From NCBI RefSeq assembly GCF_020421205.1, contig NZ_JAIZZH010000003.1, positions 1 through 64,000 on the forward strand: DNA of 64,000 bases, given 5' to 3'. The first letter of the stretch is position 1, and each line of letters begins with the position of its first letter. Made by a program: the position numbers and the translations under genes. The notes under the pieces are model-generated. The model did no database searches. It was not told where the DNA came from and saw nothing but the letters and a program-made list of their open reading frames with translations. Source of the DNA: Hymenobacter pini. GTDB taxonomy: Bacteria > Bacteroidota > Bacteroidia > Cytophagales > Hymenobacteraceae. Positions 25,327 through 34,221 of the stretch are shown here, piece by piece.

Positions 25327-26004
25327 ATGACGCTGACTTACTACGGCCACGCGTGCTTCCTGCTGGAAGCCGGCGGCAGCAAAGTGCTTTTCGACCCCTT
25401 CATCCGGCCTAACCCGCTGGCAAAAGACGTTGATGTTGACGCCATTGCCGCCGACTATATCCTCATCACCCACGGCCACGGCGACCATGTGGCCGACGCT
25501 GAAGAAATTGGCAAACGCACCGGCGCGCAGGTAGTAGCCATTGCCGAAATAGCCGGCTGGTTTGAGCAGAAGGGCCTGAAAACCGTGGGCATGAACCTGG
25601 GTGGCACTCTGCAGCTGCCCTTCGGTAGCGTAACCATGGTAGCAGCCGCCCATTCCAGCTCCCTGCCCGATGGCTCGTATGGGGGCGTTGCCGCCGGCTA
25701 TATTGTGAAGGCTGAGGGTAAAACCTTCTACTTCGCCGGCGACACGGCCCTTACCTACGACATGAAACTCATTGGGGAGCGGTATACGCTGGATCTGGTC
25801 ATCCTGCCCATCGGCGACCATTACACCATGGGCGTGGACGATGCGCTGGTAGCCGCCGATTGGGTTGGGACCACCAAAATCATCGGCATGCACTACGATT
25901 CTTTCCCGGTAATTGCCATCAACCACGACAAGGCCAGAGAGAAGGCCACGAAAGCCGGAAAAGAGTTAGTATTGCTGGCCATCGGCGAAAGTGCTTCGCT
26001 ATAA
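25327..26004 (+). CDS. UPF0173-type metal-dependent hydrolase
   Basis: A 225-residue metallo-beta-lactamase-fold protein. It begins MTLTYYGHACFLLE, as the family does, and has the metal-binding THGHGDHVAD motif near residues 55-64, with further metal ligands in AAHSSS, FAGDTAL and GMHYDSF. The physiological substrate is unknown. The ATG at 25327 is clear; the frame extends left through the divergent promoters without homology. It is upstream of parA but in a separate unit. Confidence 0.93.
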   Translation: MTLTYYGHACFLLEAGGSKVLFDPFIRPNPLAKDVDVDAIAADYILITHGHGDHVADAEEIGKRTGAQVVAIAEIAGWFEQKGLKTVGMNLGGTLQLPFGSVTMVAAAHSSSLPDGSYGGVAAGYIVKAEGKTFYFAGDTALTYDMKLIGERYTLDLVILPIGDHYTMGVDDALVAADWVGTTKIIGMHYDSFPVIAINHDKAREKATKAGKELVLLAIGESASL

Positions 26005-26054
26005 CCAAAGCCGTGCACCAACGGCTTCTTTCCCTTTCTTGCATTACATTGAGA

Positions 26055-26092
26055 TAAGCTAACAGCTCACTGCTAGTAGCCAACAGCTTCCA
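26055..26092. repeat. Short word-repeat hairpin (AACAGCT type)
   Basis: AAGCTAACAGCT and, 20 bases on, CCAACAGCTT give both a direct repeat of AACAGCT and weak AAGCT/AGCTT pairing, just upstream of parA. Confidence 0.4.
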
Positions 26093-26098
26093 AACCAC

Positions 26099-26911
26099 AT
26101 GGGCAAAATTATTGCGGTAGCCAACCAAAAGGGTGGGGTCGGCAAAACCACCTCCTCGATTAACCTCGCGGCCTCCCTGGCGGCGCTGGAGTATCGGACC
26201 CTGCTCGTGGATGCCGACCCGCAGGCCAACGCCACCTCCGGCGTAGGCTTCGACCCGAAGGACATTCAGAACAGCATTTATGAGTGCATGGTGGATGGCA
26301 TCAACGCCCAGGATATCATCCTGCAAACCACCCTGCTCCCCCACCTCGACCTGATGCCCTCCCACATTGACCTGGTAGGCGCTGAGGTGGAGATGATCAA
26401 TCTGCCCAACCGGGAGGAGAAGATGAAGGATGCGCTGCGGCCCCTGGCCGATCAGTACGACTTTATCATTATCGACTGTTCCCCGTCGCTGGGCCTGATT
26501 ACGGTGAATGCTCTCACGGCTGCGCACTCGGTTATCATTCCAGTGCAGTGCGAGTACTTCGCGCTTGAAGGCTTGGGCAAGCTGCTCAACACCGTCAAAA
26601 TCATCCAGAGCCGCCTGAACGAGGAGCTGGAAATTGAGGGCATCCTACTCACGATGTACGACGTGCGCCTGCGCCTAAGCAACCAAGTAGTGGAGGAAGT
26701 AAAGCTGCACTTCCAGCAGCTGGTGTTCGATACCATCATTCCCCGCAACGTAAAACTGTCGGAGTCGCCGAGCTTTGGTATTCCGGTTATCCTGCACGAT
26801 GCCGAAAGCAAAGGCAGCCTGAGCTACCTCAACTTGGCTCGGGAGATAGTGGAGAAGAACATTGAGGCCGCCGGTGAGCCGGAGCAGGCCACCGAGGACA
26901 CTGCAGCGTAG
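26099..26911 (+). CDS. parA: Chromosome partitioning ATPase ParA (Soj)
   Basis: A 270-residue deviant-Walker ATPase that moves ParB-parS complexes along the nucleoid. The KGGVGKTT Walker A motif is at residues 11-18, DADPQANAT at about 39, and [16 protein letters not shown] in the middle. It lacks the N-terminal DNA-binding domain of plasmid P1-type ParA, as expected for the chromosomal type. It precedes parB, but a terminator, a parS-like palindrome and a promoter box lie between them. Confidence 0.96.
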   Translation: MGKIIAVANQKGGVGKTTSSINLAASLAALEYRTLLVDADPQANATSGVGFDPKDIQNSIYECMVDGINAQDIILQTTLLPHLDLMPSHIDLVGAEVEMINLPNREEKMKDALRPLADQYDFIIIDCSPSLGLITVNALTAAHSVIIPVQCEYFALEGLGKLLNTVKIIQSRLNEELEIEGILLTMYDVRLRLSNQVVEEVKLHFQQLVFDTIIPRNVKLSESPSFGIPVILHDAESKGSLSYLNLAREIVEKNIEAAGEPEQATEDTAA

Positions 26912-26917
26912 AACAGT

Positions 26918-26946
26918 AAGGCCGGCGAATTTCGCCGGCCTTTTTT
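26918..26946 (+). terminator. Terminator after parA
   Basis: AAGGCCGGCGAA / TTCGCCGGCC followed by a run of eight T. Confidence 0.88.
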
Positions 26947-27016
26947 GTTCGCTGCCCTCACCCACTACTCCATTATAGCAGCGCCTACGTTGGCTGGTAT
27001 GCATTAGGGCTCACTA

Positions 27017-27046
27017 TGTTCCACGATTTTTTATTTACGTGGAACA
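27017..27046. promoter_or_regulatory. Split parS-like palindrome between parA and parB
   Basis: TGTTCCACG (27017-27025) and its exact complement CGTGGAACA (27038-27046) are separated by ATTTTTTATTTA. Joined at the shared central CG, they would make TGTTCCACGTGGAACA, close to the ParB site consensus TGTTTCACGTGAAACA. The 12-base AT spacer makes normal ParB binding doubtful; it may be a variant site, an autoregulatory operator or simply a hairpin. Confidence 0.6.
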
Positions 27047-27074
27047 AAATTCGGCGGCATCCCGGGCGTTTGTG

Positions 27075-27082
27075 TATTTTTG
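27075..27082 (+). promoter_or_regulatory. Putative -7 box of parB
   Basis: TATTTTTG matches TAnnTTTG, 46 bases before the parB ATG and 28 bases after the split palindrome, so a protein bound there would cover the -33 region. Confidence 0.55.
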
Positions 27083-27128
27083 AATCCGGCTCTCATCCTT
27101 ACGGTACTGATGCGAGCGGCTTGCAGGT

Positions 27129-28079
27129 ATGTCTGAGAAAAACGAAGAGAAGAATATTCCGGCGGCAGCTGCGGCGGCGCCCAAGCGCAAGATTGGCGGG
27201 CTGGGCCGAGGACTAAATGCCCTGATTGAAGGCAGCTACGAGAAGAAGAGCGAACGGCTGGGCCTGGTGCCTCACCCCGTAAACTCCGTGGGCCTGATTC
27301 CGGTGGGCCAAATTCAGGCCAACCCTTATCAGCCCCGCACCCACTTCGACCAGGATGCGCTGCAGGAACTGGCTGAAAGCATCAAGATTCAAGGCATCAT
27401 TCAGCCCGTAACGGTGCGTCAAACCGGCACCAACTCCTACCAGCTCATCAGCGGGGAGCGGCGTTTGCAGGCGTCTAAGCTGGCGGGCCTGGAGTCCATT
27501 CCGGCGTATATCCGCAAGGCCGACGACCAGCAGATGCTGGAAATGGCCCTGATTGAGAACATCCAGCGCGAAAATCTCAACGCTATTGAAATTGCCCTCA
27601 GCTACCAGCGCCTGGTAAGCGAGTGTAACCTGAAACAGGAAGAATTGGGCGACCGGGTAGGTAAAAACCGCTCTACGGTAACCAACTACCTGCGCCTGCT
27701 CAAGCTCCCGCCCGATATTCAGATTGGCCTGCGCGACAGTGTAATTAGCATGGGCCACGCCCGCGCCCTCATCAACATCGACAGCATCGACCAGCAACTG
27801 GCCTTATTCCGGCGCATCGTGGCCGAGGATATGTCGGTGCGGCGCGTGGAGCAGCTGGTGCGCAACGGCGGCGCGGCCGAAACCGAGAAGAAGCCCCAGC
27901 AGCCCGCTACGCCGGTAGTGCCACCGGCCGAGCTCAAACGCGCCGAGCGTCACCTCTCGGAGCGGTTCGGTAGCCGGGTACTGGTGAAACCCGGCCCCCA
28001 GGGTAAAGGCGAAATCAAAATAGCCTTTGATTCAGTAGAAGACATGCAGCGCATCCTGCACATTCTGCAACCAGCCTAG
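27129..28079 (+). CDS. parB: Chromosome partitioning protein ParB
   Basis: A 316-residue parS-binding CTP switch protein. The N-terminus has a lysine-rich tail and KIGGLGRGLNALI; the ParB/Srx CTPase domain holds NPYQPR and SGERRLQASKLAG (about residues 59-120), with LIENIQRENLNAIE; the helix-turn-helix follows (KNRSTVTNYLRLLKLP) and the C-terminal dimerisation segment ends the protein. First gene of a parB-DUF5683-dapB-lepB series, a common Bacteroidetes order. Confidence 0.95.
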   Translation: MSEKNEEKNIPAAAAAAPKRKIGGLGRGLNALIEGSYEKKSERLGLVPHPVNSVGLIPVGQIQANPYQPRTHFDQDALQELAESIKIQGIIQPVTVRQTGTNSYQLISGERRLQASKLAGLESIPAYIRKADDQQMLEMALIENIQRENLNAIEIALSYQRLVSECNLKQEELGDRVGKNRSTVTNYLRLLKLPPDIQIGLRDSVISMGHARALINIDSIDQQLALFRRIVAEDMSVRRVEQLVRNGGAAETEKKPQQPATPVVPPAELKRAERHLSERFGSRVLVKPGPQGKGEIKIAFDSVEDMQRILHILQPA

Positions 28080-28088
28080 ATACTACGG

Positions 28089-28115
28089 AAAGGCGGAACC
28101 TCGTTCCGCCTCTTT
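28089..28115 (+). terminator. Possible attenuating hairpin after parB
   Basis: AAAGGCGGAAC / GTTCCGCCTCTTT with loop CTC and a T/C-rich tail, between parB and the DUF5683 gene 13 bases further on. Confidence 0.6.
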
Positions 28116-28127
28116 CTTTCTTTAGCT

Positions 28128-28769
28128 ATGGCATCTATTCGTATTCTTCCCGTTGTTCTGCTCTGCATTTTGCTGCTGAGCAGCCGGGCAAGCCGGGCCC
28201 AAACCGTTACGGCGGGTCCTGATTCCTCGCGGGTGGCGACTAACACCGTAGCCGACTCGCTACGCCGCACGGAAAAGCTGTTCGGTTGGCGCGTAACCCG
28301 GCCCAAGAAAGCCGCGCTACTGGCCTTGGTGCTTCCGGGAGCAGGGCAGATATACAACCATCAATATTGGAAGCTGCCACTGGTATATGGCGGCCTGGGC
28401 GCCACAGGGTACGGACTAGTTCATTACCAAAGCCGTTACAAGGAATACATCAAAGGGCGTGACTTGTATCTGGCAGCTCAAGGCAAAACCCCTATTAATG
28501 AACTGCCGGGCGCGGGCGACCAAGTGAAAAAAGAGCGAAGCGTTGAGAATATTCAGCGTGGCATCGTTTTCTACCGCCGCAACCGGGATACATTTATTGC
28601 CTACAACGCACTATTGTATGGTGTTACCATCTTGGATGCCTTAGTAGCCGCCCACCTGCGTGATTTTGATATCAGCGACGACCTGAGCCTGCGGCTGGAG
28701 CCGGCTATATTGCCGACTACCACTGCCACTCCTACGGCCGGCCTGGCCCTTTCGCTCCACTTGAGATAA
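28128..28769 (+). CDS. DUF5683-domain protein
   Basis: A 213-residue exported protein. A cleavable signal peptide (residues 1-25, ending SRA-QT) is followed by the DUF5683 core KKAALLALVLPGAGQIYNHQ and YWKLPLVYGGLG, with membrane segments around 60-100 and 150-170. The function is unknown, but the family sits next to parB and dapB/lepB across Bacteroidetes, which suggests a link to the envelope or chromosome segregation. Confidence 0.87.
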   Translation: MASIRILPVVLLCILLLSSRASRAQTVTAGPDSSRVATNTVADSLRRTEKLFGWRVTRPKKAALLALVLPGAGQIYNHQYWKLPLVYGGLGATGYGLVHYQSRYKEYIKGRDLYLAAQGKTPINELPGAGDQVKKERSVENIQRGIVFYRRNRDTFIAYNALLYGVTILDALVAAHLRDFDISDDLSLRLEPAILPTTTATPTAGLALSLHLR

Positions 28770-28827
28770 CTTGCCCCGGGCTGGCTGCAACCTGCCAGCC
28801 CTTGATTACCCGAACTTTCCCGCTCTT

Positions 28828-29547
28828 ATGAAACTCCTGTTGATTGGCTACGGCAAAATGGGCCGCGCCATCGAGGCCCAGGCCATTGCCCGCGGCCACC
28901 AGATTGCCGGCATTGTGGACCCCTCCCGCCCCGGCACCCAGATTACCGACTTCACGGCCGCCGAGGCCGATGCTGCCATTGAGTTTACGCACCCTGATGC
29001 TGCCTTCCAAAACGTGACGGCCTGCCTGCAGCAAGGCATTCCGGTAGTGTGTGGATCCACGGGCTGGCTGCACCACTTTGGTGAGGCCCAGGCCCTGAGT
29101 CAGCAAACTGGCACGCCCCTGTTCTACGCTTCCAACTATAGCGTGGGCGTCAACCTGTTCTTCCACTTCAACGAGTACATAGCCGCCAAAATGCACCAGT
29201 TTGGGGGCTACGACGTGCAGGTCCGCGAAATTCACCATACCCAAAAGGTGGATCAGCCCAGTGGCACCGCCCTCACGGCCGCCGAAGGCATCCTGCGGAA
29301 TTTCCCGGCCAAAACCAGCTGGCGCAACGAGGCAGCCACCGCCCCCCACGAACTGGCTATCCTGTCGGAACGGGAAGGCGCGGTGGTAGGCACTCACATC
29401 GTCACGTATTCCTCCCCGGCCGATACCATTGAGCTGAAACACGAAGCCCACACGCGCGACGGGTTTGTGCAAGGGGCGCTGCTGGCGGCCGAGTGGCTGC
29501 CCGGTCGCCACGGTGTGTTCGGGATGAAGGATTTGTTAGGACTGTAG
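28828..29547 (+). CDS. dapB: 4-hydroxy-tetrahydrodipicolinate reductase
   Basis: Second committed step of the diaminopimelate/lysine pathway, giving the cross-link amino acid of peptidoglycan. The ATG at 28828 gives 239 residues, short but normal for Bacteroidetes. NAD(P)-binding GYGKMGRA at residues 7-14; catalytic EIHHTQKVDQPSGTA with His136, His137 and Lys140. A frame extension to 28771 is without homology. It lies 58 bases after the DUF5683 gene in the same orientation. Confidence 0.95.
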   Translation: MKLLLIGYGKMGRAIEAQAIARGHQIAGIVDPSRPGTQITDFTAAEADAAIEFTHPDAAFQNVTACLQQGIPVVCGSTGWLHHFGEAQALSQQTGTPLFYASNYSVGVNLFFHFNEYIAAKMHQFGGYDVQVREIHHTQKVDQPSGTALTAAEGILRNFPAKTSWRNEAATAPHELAILSEREGAVVGTHIVTYSSPADTIELKHEAHTRDGFVQGALLAAEWLPGRHGVFGMKDLLGL

Positions 29548-29615
29548 GTTGGTGGCCGGATGGTTGTTCTGATTTCCTACCATCCAACTAACAACCACCT
29601 AATCACCAATCAACC
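29546..29615. repeat. Word-repeat hairpin (GGTTGGTGG type)
   Basis: The left arm AGGTTGGTGGCCGGATGG (29546 on) pairs loosely with the right arm CCATCCAACTAACAACCACC and CCAATCAACC (29580-29615). It is located between dapB and lepB. Confidence 0.55.
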
Positions 29616-29698
29616 AGCATTATTTCGCATCTTCCGGCGTTAATCCGGAATGAGGCCGGTAGCATCCGGTTTCCTTACCTTCTGGCCCCTGACTCACT

Positions 29699-30898
29699 AT
29701 GGCAGTACAATCCTGGGAGAAATACCTCGAGAAAAATTCGCCGGCTCCGGTAACGCCCGGCTCCGAGCCCAAAAAACGCAAAAGCGTAACCCGGGAGTGG
29801 GCCGACGCTATTTTATTTGCCGTGGTGGCGGCCACCCTCATCCGGTGGGCCACCTTCGAGGCCTATACCATCCCGACGCCCTCCATGGAACACTCCCTGC
29901 TGGTGGGCGACTACTTGTTTGTGAGCAAGCTGCACTACGGCCCGCGCACTCCCCAAACGCCGCTGCAGGTACCACTCACGCACCAAACCATCTGGGGTAC
30001 CGACCTTAAGAGCTACTCCGACCTCATTCAGCTGCCTAGCTACCGGCTGCCGGGTTTTTCGGAAGTGAAGAACAACGACGTGGTGGTGTTCAACGTGCCT
30101 ACCGAGCAGCAGCACCCCGCCGACTTGCGCACCAACTACATCAAACGGTGCATTGGCGTGGCCGGCGACGTGCTCAGCATCAAGGACGGGCAGGTGTTCA
30201 TCAACGGTAAGCCCGCCAAAAACTACCCAGAAATGCAGAGTAGCTACTTTATGCAGGTGCCAACCGGTGAAAACCTAGCGGAAGACTTCAAGCGGTTGGG
30301 GGTGGTAAACTACGATACTCCCGATGGCATGCCGTTTCAGGTAACCAGCCAATACGGCCCGGGCTACAACGTGAACATGACGCGGGCAGCGTACGAGTTC
30401 TTCAAGCAACAGCCGTACGTGAAAGGCATCATCGACCTGAAAACGCCCGCCGGCCAGCCGGAGCCCGTATTCCCCAACAACCCCGACCTGCCCCGCACCC
30501 AAGGCGTGGTAGAAAACCCGCCCTTCCCCGGCTGGAACAAGGATAACTACGGCCCCCTGCAGATTCCGAAGGAAGGCCAGACGGTGCAGCTGGACGCCAA
30601 AAACGTGCGCACGTACCAGAAAATCATCCAGTACTACGAGCACAACGAGGGCATTACCGTAGCTCCCGACGGCACCATCTCGCAGAATGGCAAGCCGCTT
30701 ACCAGCTATACCTTCAAGCAGAACTACTACTTCATGATGGGCGACAACCGCCACAACTCCGAGGACTCGCGCTTCTGGGGTTTCGTGCCCGAGGACCACA
30801 TTGTGGGCAAAGCGGTGCTCATCTGGCTGTCGGTTGACCCTTACGGCTCCTTCATGAGCAAAATTCGCTGGAACCGCCTGTTTAACCTAGTGGATTGA
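29699..30898 (+). CDS. lepB: Signal peptidase I
   Basis: Membrane serine protease that removes signal peptides from exported proteins. A basic N-terminal tail leads to one membrane anchor (residues 36-52), then catalytic Ser62 in PTPSMEHSL, Lys149 in NYIKRCIGVAGD, and the C-terminal MGDNRHNSEDSR motif near 350. At 399 residues it is much longer than E. coli-type enzymes without a second anchor; a roughly 180-residue insertion between the Lys and GDN boxes accounts for this and is typical of the phylum. Confidence 0.95.
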   Translation: MAVQSWEKYLEKNSPAPVTPGSEPKKRKSVTREWADAILFAVVAATLIRWATFEAYTIPTPSMEHSLLVGDYLFVSKLHYGPRTPQTPLQVPLTHQTIWGTDLKSYSDLIQLPSYRLPGFSEVKNNDVVVFNVPTEQQHPADLRTNYIKRCIGVAGDVLSIKDGQVFINGKPAKNYPEMQSSYFMQVPTGENLAEDFKRLGVVNYDTPDGMPFQVTSQYGPGYNVNMTRAAYEFFKQQPYVKGIIDLKTPAGQPEPVFPNNPDLPRTQGVVENPPFPGWNKDNYGPLQIPKEGQTVQLDAKNVRTYQKIIQYYEHNEGITVAPDGTISQNGKPLTSYTFKQNYYFMMGDNRHNSEDSRFWGFVPEDHIVGKAVLIWLSVDPYGSFMSKIRWNRLFNLVD

Positions 30899-30900
30899 GA

Positions 30901-31064
30901 ATCACGAATTAAAGGATTCCGGCTACGAATTCTATGGTATCCGAACTTACTCCGGCTCGATTGCAAACGAAAGAGCGGGCTCAAATGAGCCCGCTCTTTC
31001 GTTTGCAATCGACTATAATATTCATAACCGAAATCTGCGAAATCCTTTAATCTGCATAATCCGC
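30901..31064. repeat. Nested word-repeat hairpin (AATCCTTTAAT type)
   Basis: The left arm (30901-30931, CACGAATTAAAGGATTCCGG) and right arm (31024-31062, GAAATCCTTTAATCTGCATA) carry complementary words and flank the perfect 27-bp hairpin at 30957-31012. Confidence 0.6.
30957..31012. terminator. Bidirectional terminator, 27-bp perfect stem
   Basis: Arms 30957-30983 and 30986-31012 are exact complements around AA. It separates the convergent lepB and ung genes. Confidence 0.9.
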
Positions 31065-31067
31065 GGT

Positions 31068-31733
31068 TCACCACGTGATGGTCTGCTCGCCGTGTTGCTC
31101 TAGGTAGGCATTGGTTTGGCTGAAGGGGCGGGAACCGAAGAAGCCCCGGTCGGCGGCGTAGGGAGAAGGGTGAGCAGCTTTCAGCACCAAGTGCTTCTTC
31201 TGGTCAATGATTTCGCCCTTTTTCTGCGCATAGGCGCCCCACAGAATAAAGACCACGTGTTCTTTGAGGTCCGAAATCTGCTGAATGACGGCATCCGTGA
31301 ATTGTTCCCAGCCTTTCTTTTGGTGGCTGCCTGGGTCACCGGCCCGCACGGTGAGCGTGGCGTTGAGCAGTAGCACGCCCTGCTGGGCCCAGCGGTCCAG
31401 GTTGCCGTCGGGCGGGGCGGGCGTGCCGGGCAGGTCGCTCTGCAGCTCTTTGAAAATATTGTGCAGGGAAGGTGGTGTGCGTACGCCGGGGGCCACTGAA
31501 AAGCTCAGACCGTGCGCCTGACCTTTGCCGTGGTAAGGGTCTTGGCCCAGTATCACCACCTTCACTTTATCAAACGGGCACGCATCAAACGCGTGAAAAA
31601 TTTGGGGGCCAGCGGGGTACACGGTGGCGGTGGCGTACTCTCCCTTCACGAAGGCAATAAGATGCTGGAAATACGGTTTTTCAAACTCAGCGGCTAGTAC
31701 CTTGCGCCAGCTTTCTTCTATCTTTACAGACAT
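31068..31733 (-). CDS. ung: Uracil-DNA glycosylase
   Basis: Removes uracil from DNA in base excision repair. A 221-residue family 1 enzyme with the water-activating Asp65 in GQDPYHGKGQAHGLSFS and the leucine-loop segment HPSPYAADRGFFGSRPFS near residue 187. Standard length. It stands alone, convergent with lepB and divergent from apaG. Confidence 0.97.
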   Translation of the reverse strand: MSVKIEESWRKVLAAEFEKPYFQHLIAFVKGEYATATVYPAGPQIFHAFDACPFDKVKVVILGQDPYHGKGQAHGLSFSVAPGVRTPPSLHNIFKELQSDLPGTPAPPDGNLDRWAQQGVLLLNATLTVRAGDPGSHQKKGWEQFTDAVIQQISDLKEHVVFILWGAYAQKKGEIIDQKKHLVLKAAHPSPYAADRGFFGSRPFSQTNAYLEQHGEQTITW

Positions 31734-31847
31734 ACGGGGGGAGGATTATTTTTCGGGTGGGTGAGCCATTGGGTACGCCGGCTGCGTAGATAAACCAAAA
31801 TCCGCAAACGGCTGTTAGCATTTTTCTCTTTCGGAACTCCAGACGTT

Positions 31848-32234
31848 ATGAATACGACCACCACCCAAGGCGTGACCGTAAGCGTTACGACGAACTACCT
31901 GCCCGACTATTCCAGTCCGGGTCAGGAGCATTACGTTTTCGCCTATAAAATTGATATCCGCAACAACAGCGAGTTTACCGTAAAGCTGCTGCGCCGTCAT
32001 TGGTATATCTACGATGCCAACGGCGTAGTGCGCGAGGTAGAGGGTGAAGGCGTAGTAGGCCAGCAACCCGTACTGGAGCCCGGCGAATCGCACCAGTACG
32101 TATCGGGCTGCAACCTTAAATCGGGTTTAGGCAAGATGCGGGGCTCCTACCAAATGGAGCGCCAGATGGACGGCAGCGAGTTTGCCGTGGAAATTCCGGA
32201 GTTTACGCTGGTGGTGCCCTACCGCCTCAACTAA
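31848..32234 (+). CDS. apaG: ApaG-domain protein
   Basis: A 128-residue single ApaG/FN3-like domain: MNTTTTQGVTVSVTTNYLPD, the conserved LLRRHWYIYDANG and the C-terminal IPEFTLVVPYRLN. ApaG affects Co2+ resistance and Mg2+ efflux and may bind diadenosine tetraphosphate in enteric bacteria; in this phylum the role is not defined. Monocistronic, ended by a hairpin at 32279. Confidence 0.93.
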   Translation: MNTTTTQGVTVSVTTNYLPDYSSPGQEHYVFAYKIDIRNNSEFTVKLLRRHWYIYDANGVVREVEGEGVVGQQPVLEPGESHQYVSGCNLKSGLGKMRGSYQMERQMDGSEFAVEIPEFTLVVPYRLN

Positions 32235-32278
32235 ACGCCCCGCTAAGGCCCAGCCTGGTCCTTCAGTATTCTTACGTA

Positions 32279-32314
32279 TAAAAGCCGCTTCGATTCCATC
32301 GGGGCGGCTTTTGT
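32279..32314 (+). terminator. Terminator after apaG
   Basis: AAAAGCCGC ... GGGGCGGCTTTTG with a 13-base imperfect loop. Confidence 0.75.
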
Positions 32315-32387
32315 ATTGCTCGTATCTTCGGGCCGGTTTCCTGGCGTGTAGACCAGGGAGGCGGCTCCACTTCAGTTTTCGCCCGTT

Positions 32388-33218
32388 TTGCTGTTTCAGA
32401 TTTTCAGTTACTTCCGTTTTCTCGGGCGCTCCGGCAACGCGCACGGGCTTCACTCGCCGTTTGTATTCGGCCTGTACGCGCATGTAGTGAATCATACCGG
32501 CCACTTTACGGCCTATGATATTGTAGAAAACCGCCGGACTGAGTTGCTGCACGATACCACCACTATTCAAATCCAGGATTTCGGGGCCGGCTCCCGCACT
32601 GGCGCGGGCCGCAGCCGTCAGCTCCGCGACATTGCCCGCACCGCTGCTAAACCCCCAAAACTAGGGCAACTGCTGTTCCGGCTCGTCAATCATTTTCAAC
32701 CCCGCACCGTGGTGGAGCTGGGTACTTCGCTGGCCCTGACCACCAGTTACCTGGCTTTAGCCGATTCCCGGGCCCAGGTGCTCACGTTTGAAGGCTGCCC
32801 AGCCACGGCCGCCGTGGCCCGCCAGACGTTTGCCGCCGTAGAGGCCCGCAACGTTGAGCTTATTGAGGGCAACCTCGATGACACCCTGGCCCCTACCCTA
32901 CAGGCTATGGCTGCTCCCGTTGACTTTGCTTTCTTCGATGGGAACCACCGCTACGAGCCCACACTGCGCTACTTTGAGCAACTCAACCAGCACCGCACCG
33001 AATTCAGCGTGTTTGTGCTCGACGATATTCACTGGTCGGAGGAAATGGAGCGAGCATGGGAAGCTATCCGGCAGCATCCCGATGTAACGCTAACTATCGA
33101 CCTGTTCTATATTGGGCTCGTATTTTTCCGTCGCAACCAGCCCAAGCAGCATTTCACCTTGCGCTTTGATAATACCCTAGACAAGTTGCTAGAGCGTACT
33201 AAAGTGTTGGCTTCCTAA
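32388..33218 (+). CDS. Class I SAM-dependent methyltransferase
   Basis: A 276-residue methyltransferase-like protein (Methyltransf_24 type). A TTG at 32388 appears to be the start, giving MLFQIFSYFRFL; no ATG precedes the conserved HGLHSPFVFGLY, which opens this Bacteroidetes family. The SAM-binding loop is VVELGTSLALTTSYLA near residue 105, with FFDGNHRYEPTLRYF near 180. Substrate unknown. The gene is single, between two terminators. Confidence 0.83.
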   Translation: MLFQIFSYFRFLGRSGNAHGLHSPFVFGLYAHVVNHTGHFTAYDIVENRRTELLHDTTTIQIQDFGAGSRTGAGRSRQLRDIARTAAKPPKLGQLLFRLVNHFQPRTVVELGTSLALTTSYLALADSRAQVLTFEGCPATAAVARQTFAAVEARNVELIEGNLDDTLAPTLQAMAAPVDFAFFDGNHRYEPTLRYFEQLNQHRTEFSVFVLDDIHWSEEMERAWEAIRQHPDVTLTIDLFYIGLVFFRRNQPKQHFTLRFDNTLDKLLERTKVLAS

Positions 33219-33225
33219 CAAACTA

Positions 33226-33258
33226 AAAAGGCCGCTATGCATTGCGTAGCGGCCTTTT
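33226..33258. terminator. Bidirectional terminator
   Basis: AAAAGGCCGCTATGC / GCGTAGCGGCCTTTT, between the convergent methyltransferase and kdsA genes. Confidence 0.85.
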
Positions 33259-33277
33259 CTTTGACGTATCTTATACG

Positions 33278-34138
33278 TTACGCCGACATAGGCGCAATAC
33301 CGGCTGCGGCATCTTCTCGGATAGCCTCACGTACCCGCGTCAGCTTGCGCAACAGGGTTTCTAATCCATCCAAGGCCAGCATATTGGCTCCGTCCGATTT
33401 GGCCGTGGCGGGCGTGGGGTGCGTTTCGATGAACAGACCATCGGCGCCCACGGCAATGGCGGCTTTAGCAATGGTTTCGATGAGTTGGGGCTTACCGCCG
33501 GTGACGCCGCTGCTCTGGTTGGGCTGCTGCAGCGAGTGGGTTACATCCATCACCACGGGCACGCCAAACTCGCGCATAATGGGCAGGTTGCGGTAGTCCA
33601 CTACCAAATCAGAATAGCCGAACGAGTTGCCCCGGTCCGTCAGAATCACGTGGGGGTTTCCCGACTGGCGGACCTTATCCACCGCAAACTGCATCGACTC
33701 CCCACTCAGGAACTGGCCTTTCTTCACGTTTACCACCTTGCCGGTTTTAGCGGCGGCAATCAGCAAATCCGTCTGGCGGCACAGGAAGGCGGGAATCTGC
33801 AGCACGTCTACGTACTCTGCGGCCATGGCCGCTTCTTCCGATTCGTGAATGTCCGTCACGGTGGGCACGCCAATTTCGCGGCTCACCTTCTGCAAAATTT
33901 TCAGCGCTTTCTCGTCGCCGATGCCGGTGTAGGAATCCAGGCGGCTGCGGTTGGCCTTGCGGTAGGAGCCTTTGAAGATGTAAGGAATCTGAAGCCGGTC
34001 GGTGATGGTGCGCACCTGCTCGGCAATACGCAGGGCCATGTCTTCGCCCTCAATCACGCAGGGCCCGGCCATCAGGAAGAACTGGCCGGAGTTGGTGTTG
34101 CGGAAATGCGGCAGGGCGTTGGCGAGGGTTTCAAGCAT
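33278..34138 (-). CDS. kdsA: 3-deoxy-8-phosphooctulonate (KDO 8-P) synthase
   Basis: Condenses phosphoenolpyruvate with arabinose 5-phosphate to make KDO 8-phosphate, precursor of the lipopolysaccharide inner core. The ATG at 34138 gives 286 residues. Visible family segments: MAGPCVIEGED, FKGSYRKANRS, DIHESEEA and VVMDVTHSLQQPN. An extension to 34240 crosses the word repeat and is not coding. The TPMT-like gene lies 83 bases upstream on the same strand. Confidence 0.96.
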   Translation of the reverse strand: MLETLANALPHFRNTNSGQFFLMAGPCVIEGEDMALRIAEQVRTITDRLQIPYIFKGSYRKANRSRLDSYTGIGDEKALKILQKVSREIGVPTVTDIHESEEAAMAAEYVDVLQIPAFLCRQTDLLIAAAKTGKVVNVKKGQFLSGESMQFAVDKVRQSGNPHVILTDRGNSFGYSDLVVDYRNLPIMREFGVPVVMDVTHSLQQPNQSSGVTGGKPQLIETIAKAAIAVGADGLFIETHPTPATAKSDGANMLALDGLETLLRKLTRVREAIREDAAAGIAPMSA

Positions 34139-34141
34139 GGT

Positions 34142-34210
34142 AATGAAGGAATGAGGCAATGAAGGAATGGGGCGTCGGGCATGCTGGCTACAGTTAGTTA
34201 CCCATTCCTC
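34142..34210. repeat. Word-repeat hairpin (AATGAAGGAATG type)
   Basis: AATGAAGGAATGAGGCAATG and AAGGAATGGGG (34142-34172) form a direct repeat; CCCATTCCTC (34201-34210) is the pairing arm. It lies between the TPMT-like gene and kdsA. Confidence 0.5.
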
Positions 34211-34221
34211 ACGGCGTTTGA

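Noticed and set aside
25243..25926. Extension of the peptide-binding gene frame over the hydrolase gene
   Set aside because: The lipoprotein signal peptide begins at 25242, and the plus-strand gene there is strongly conserved.
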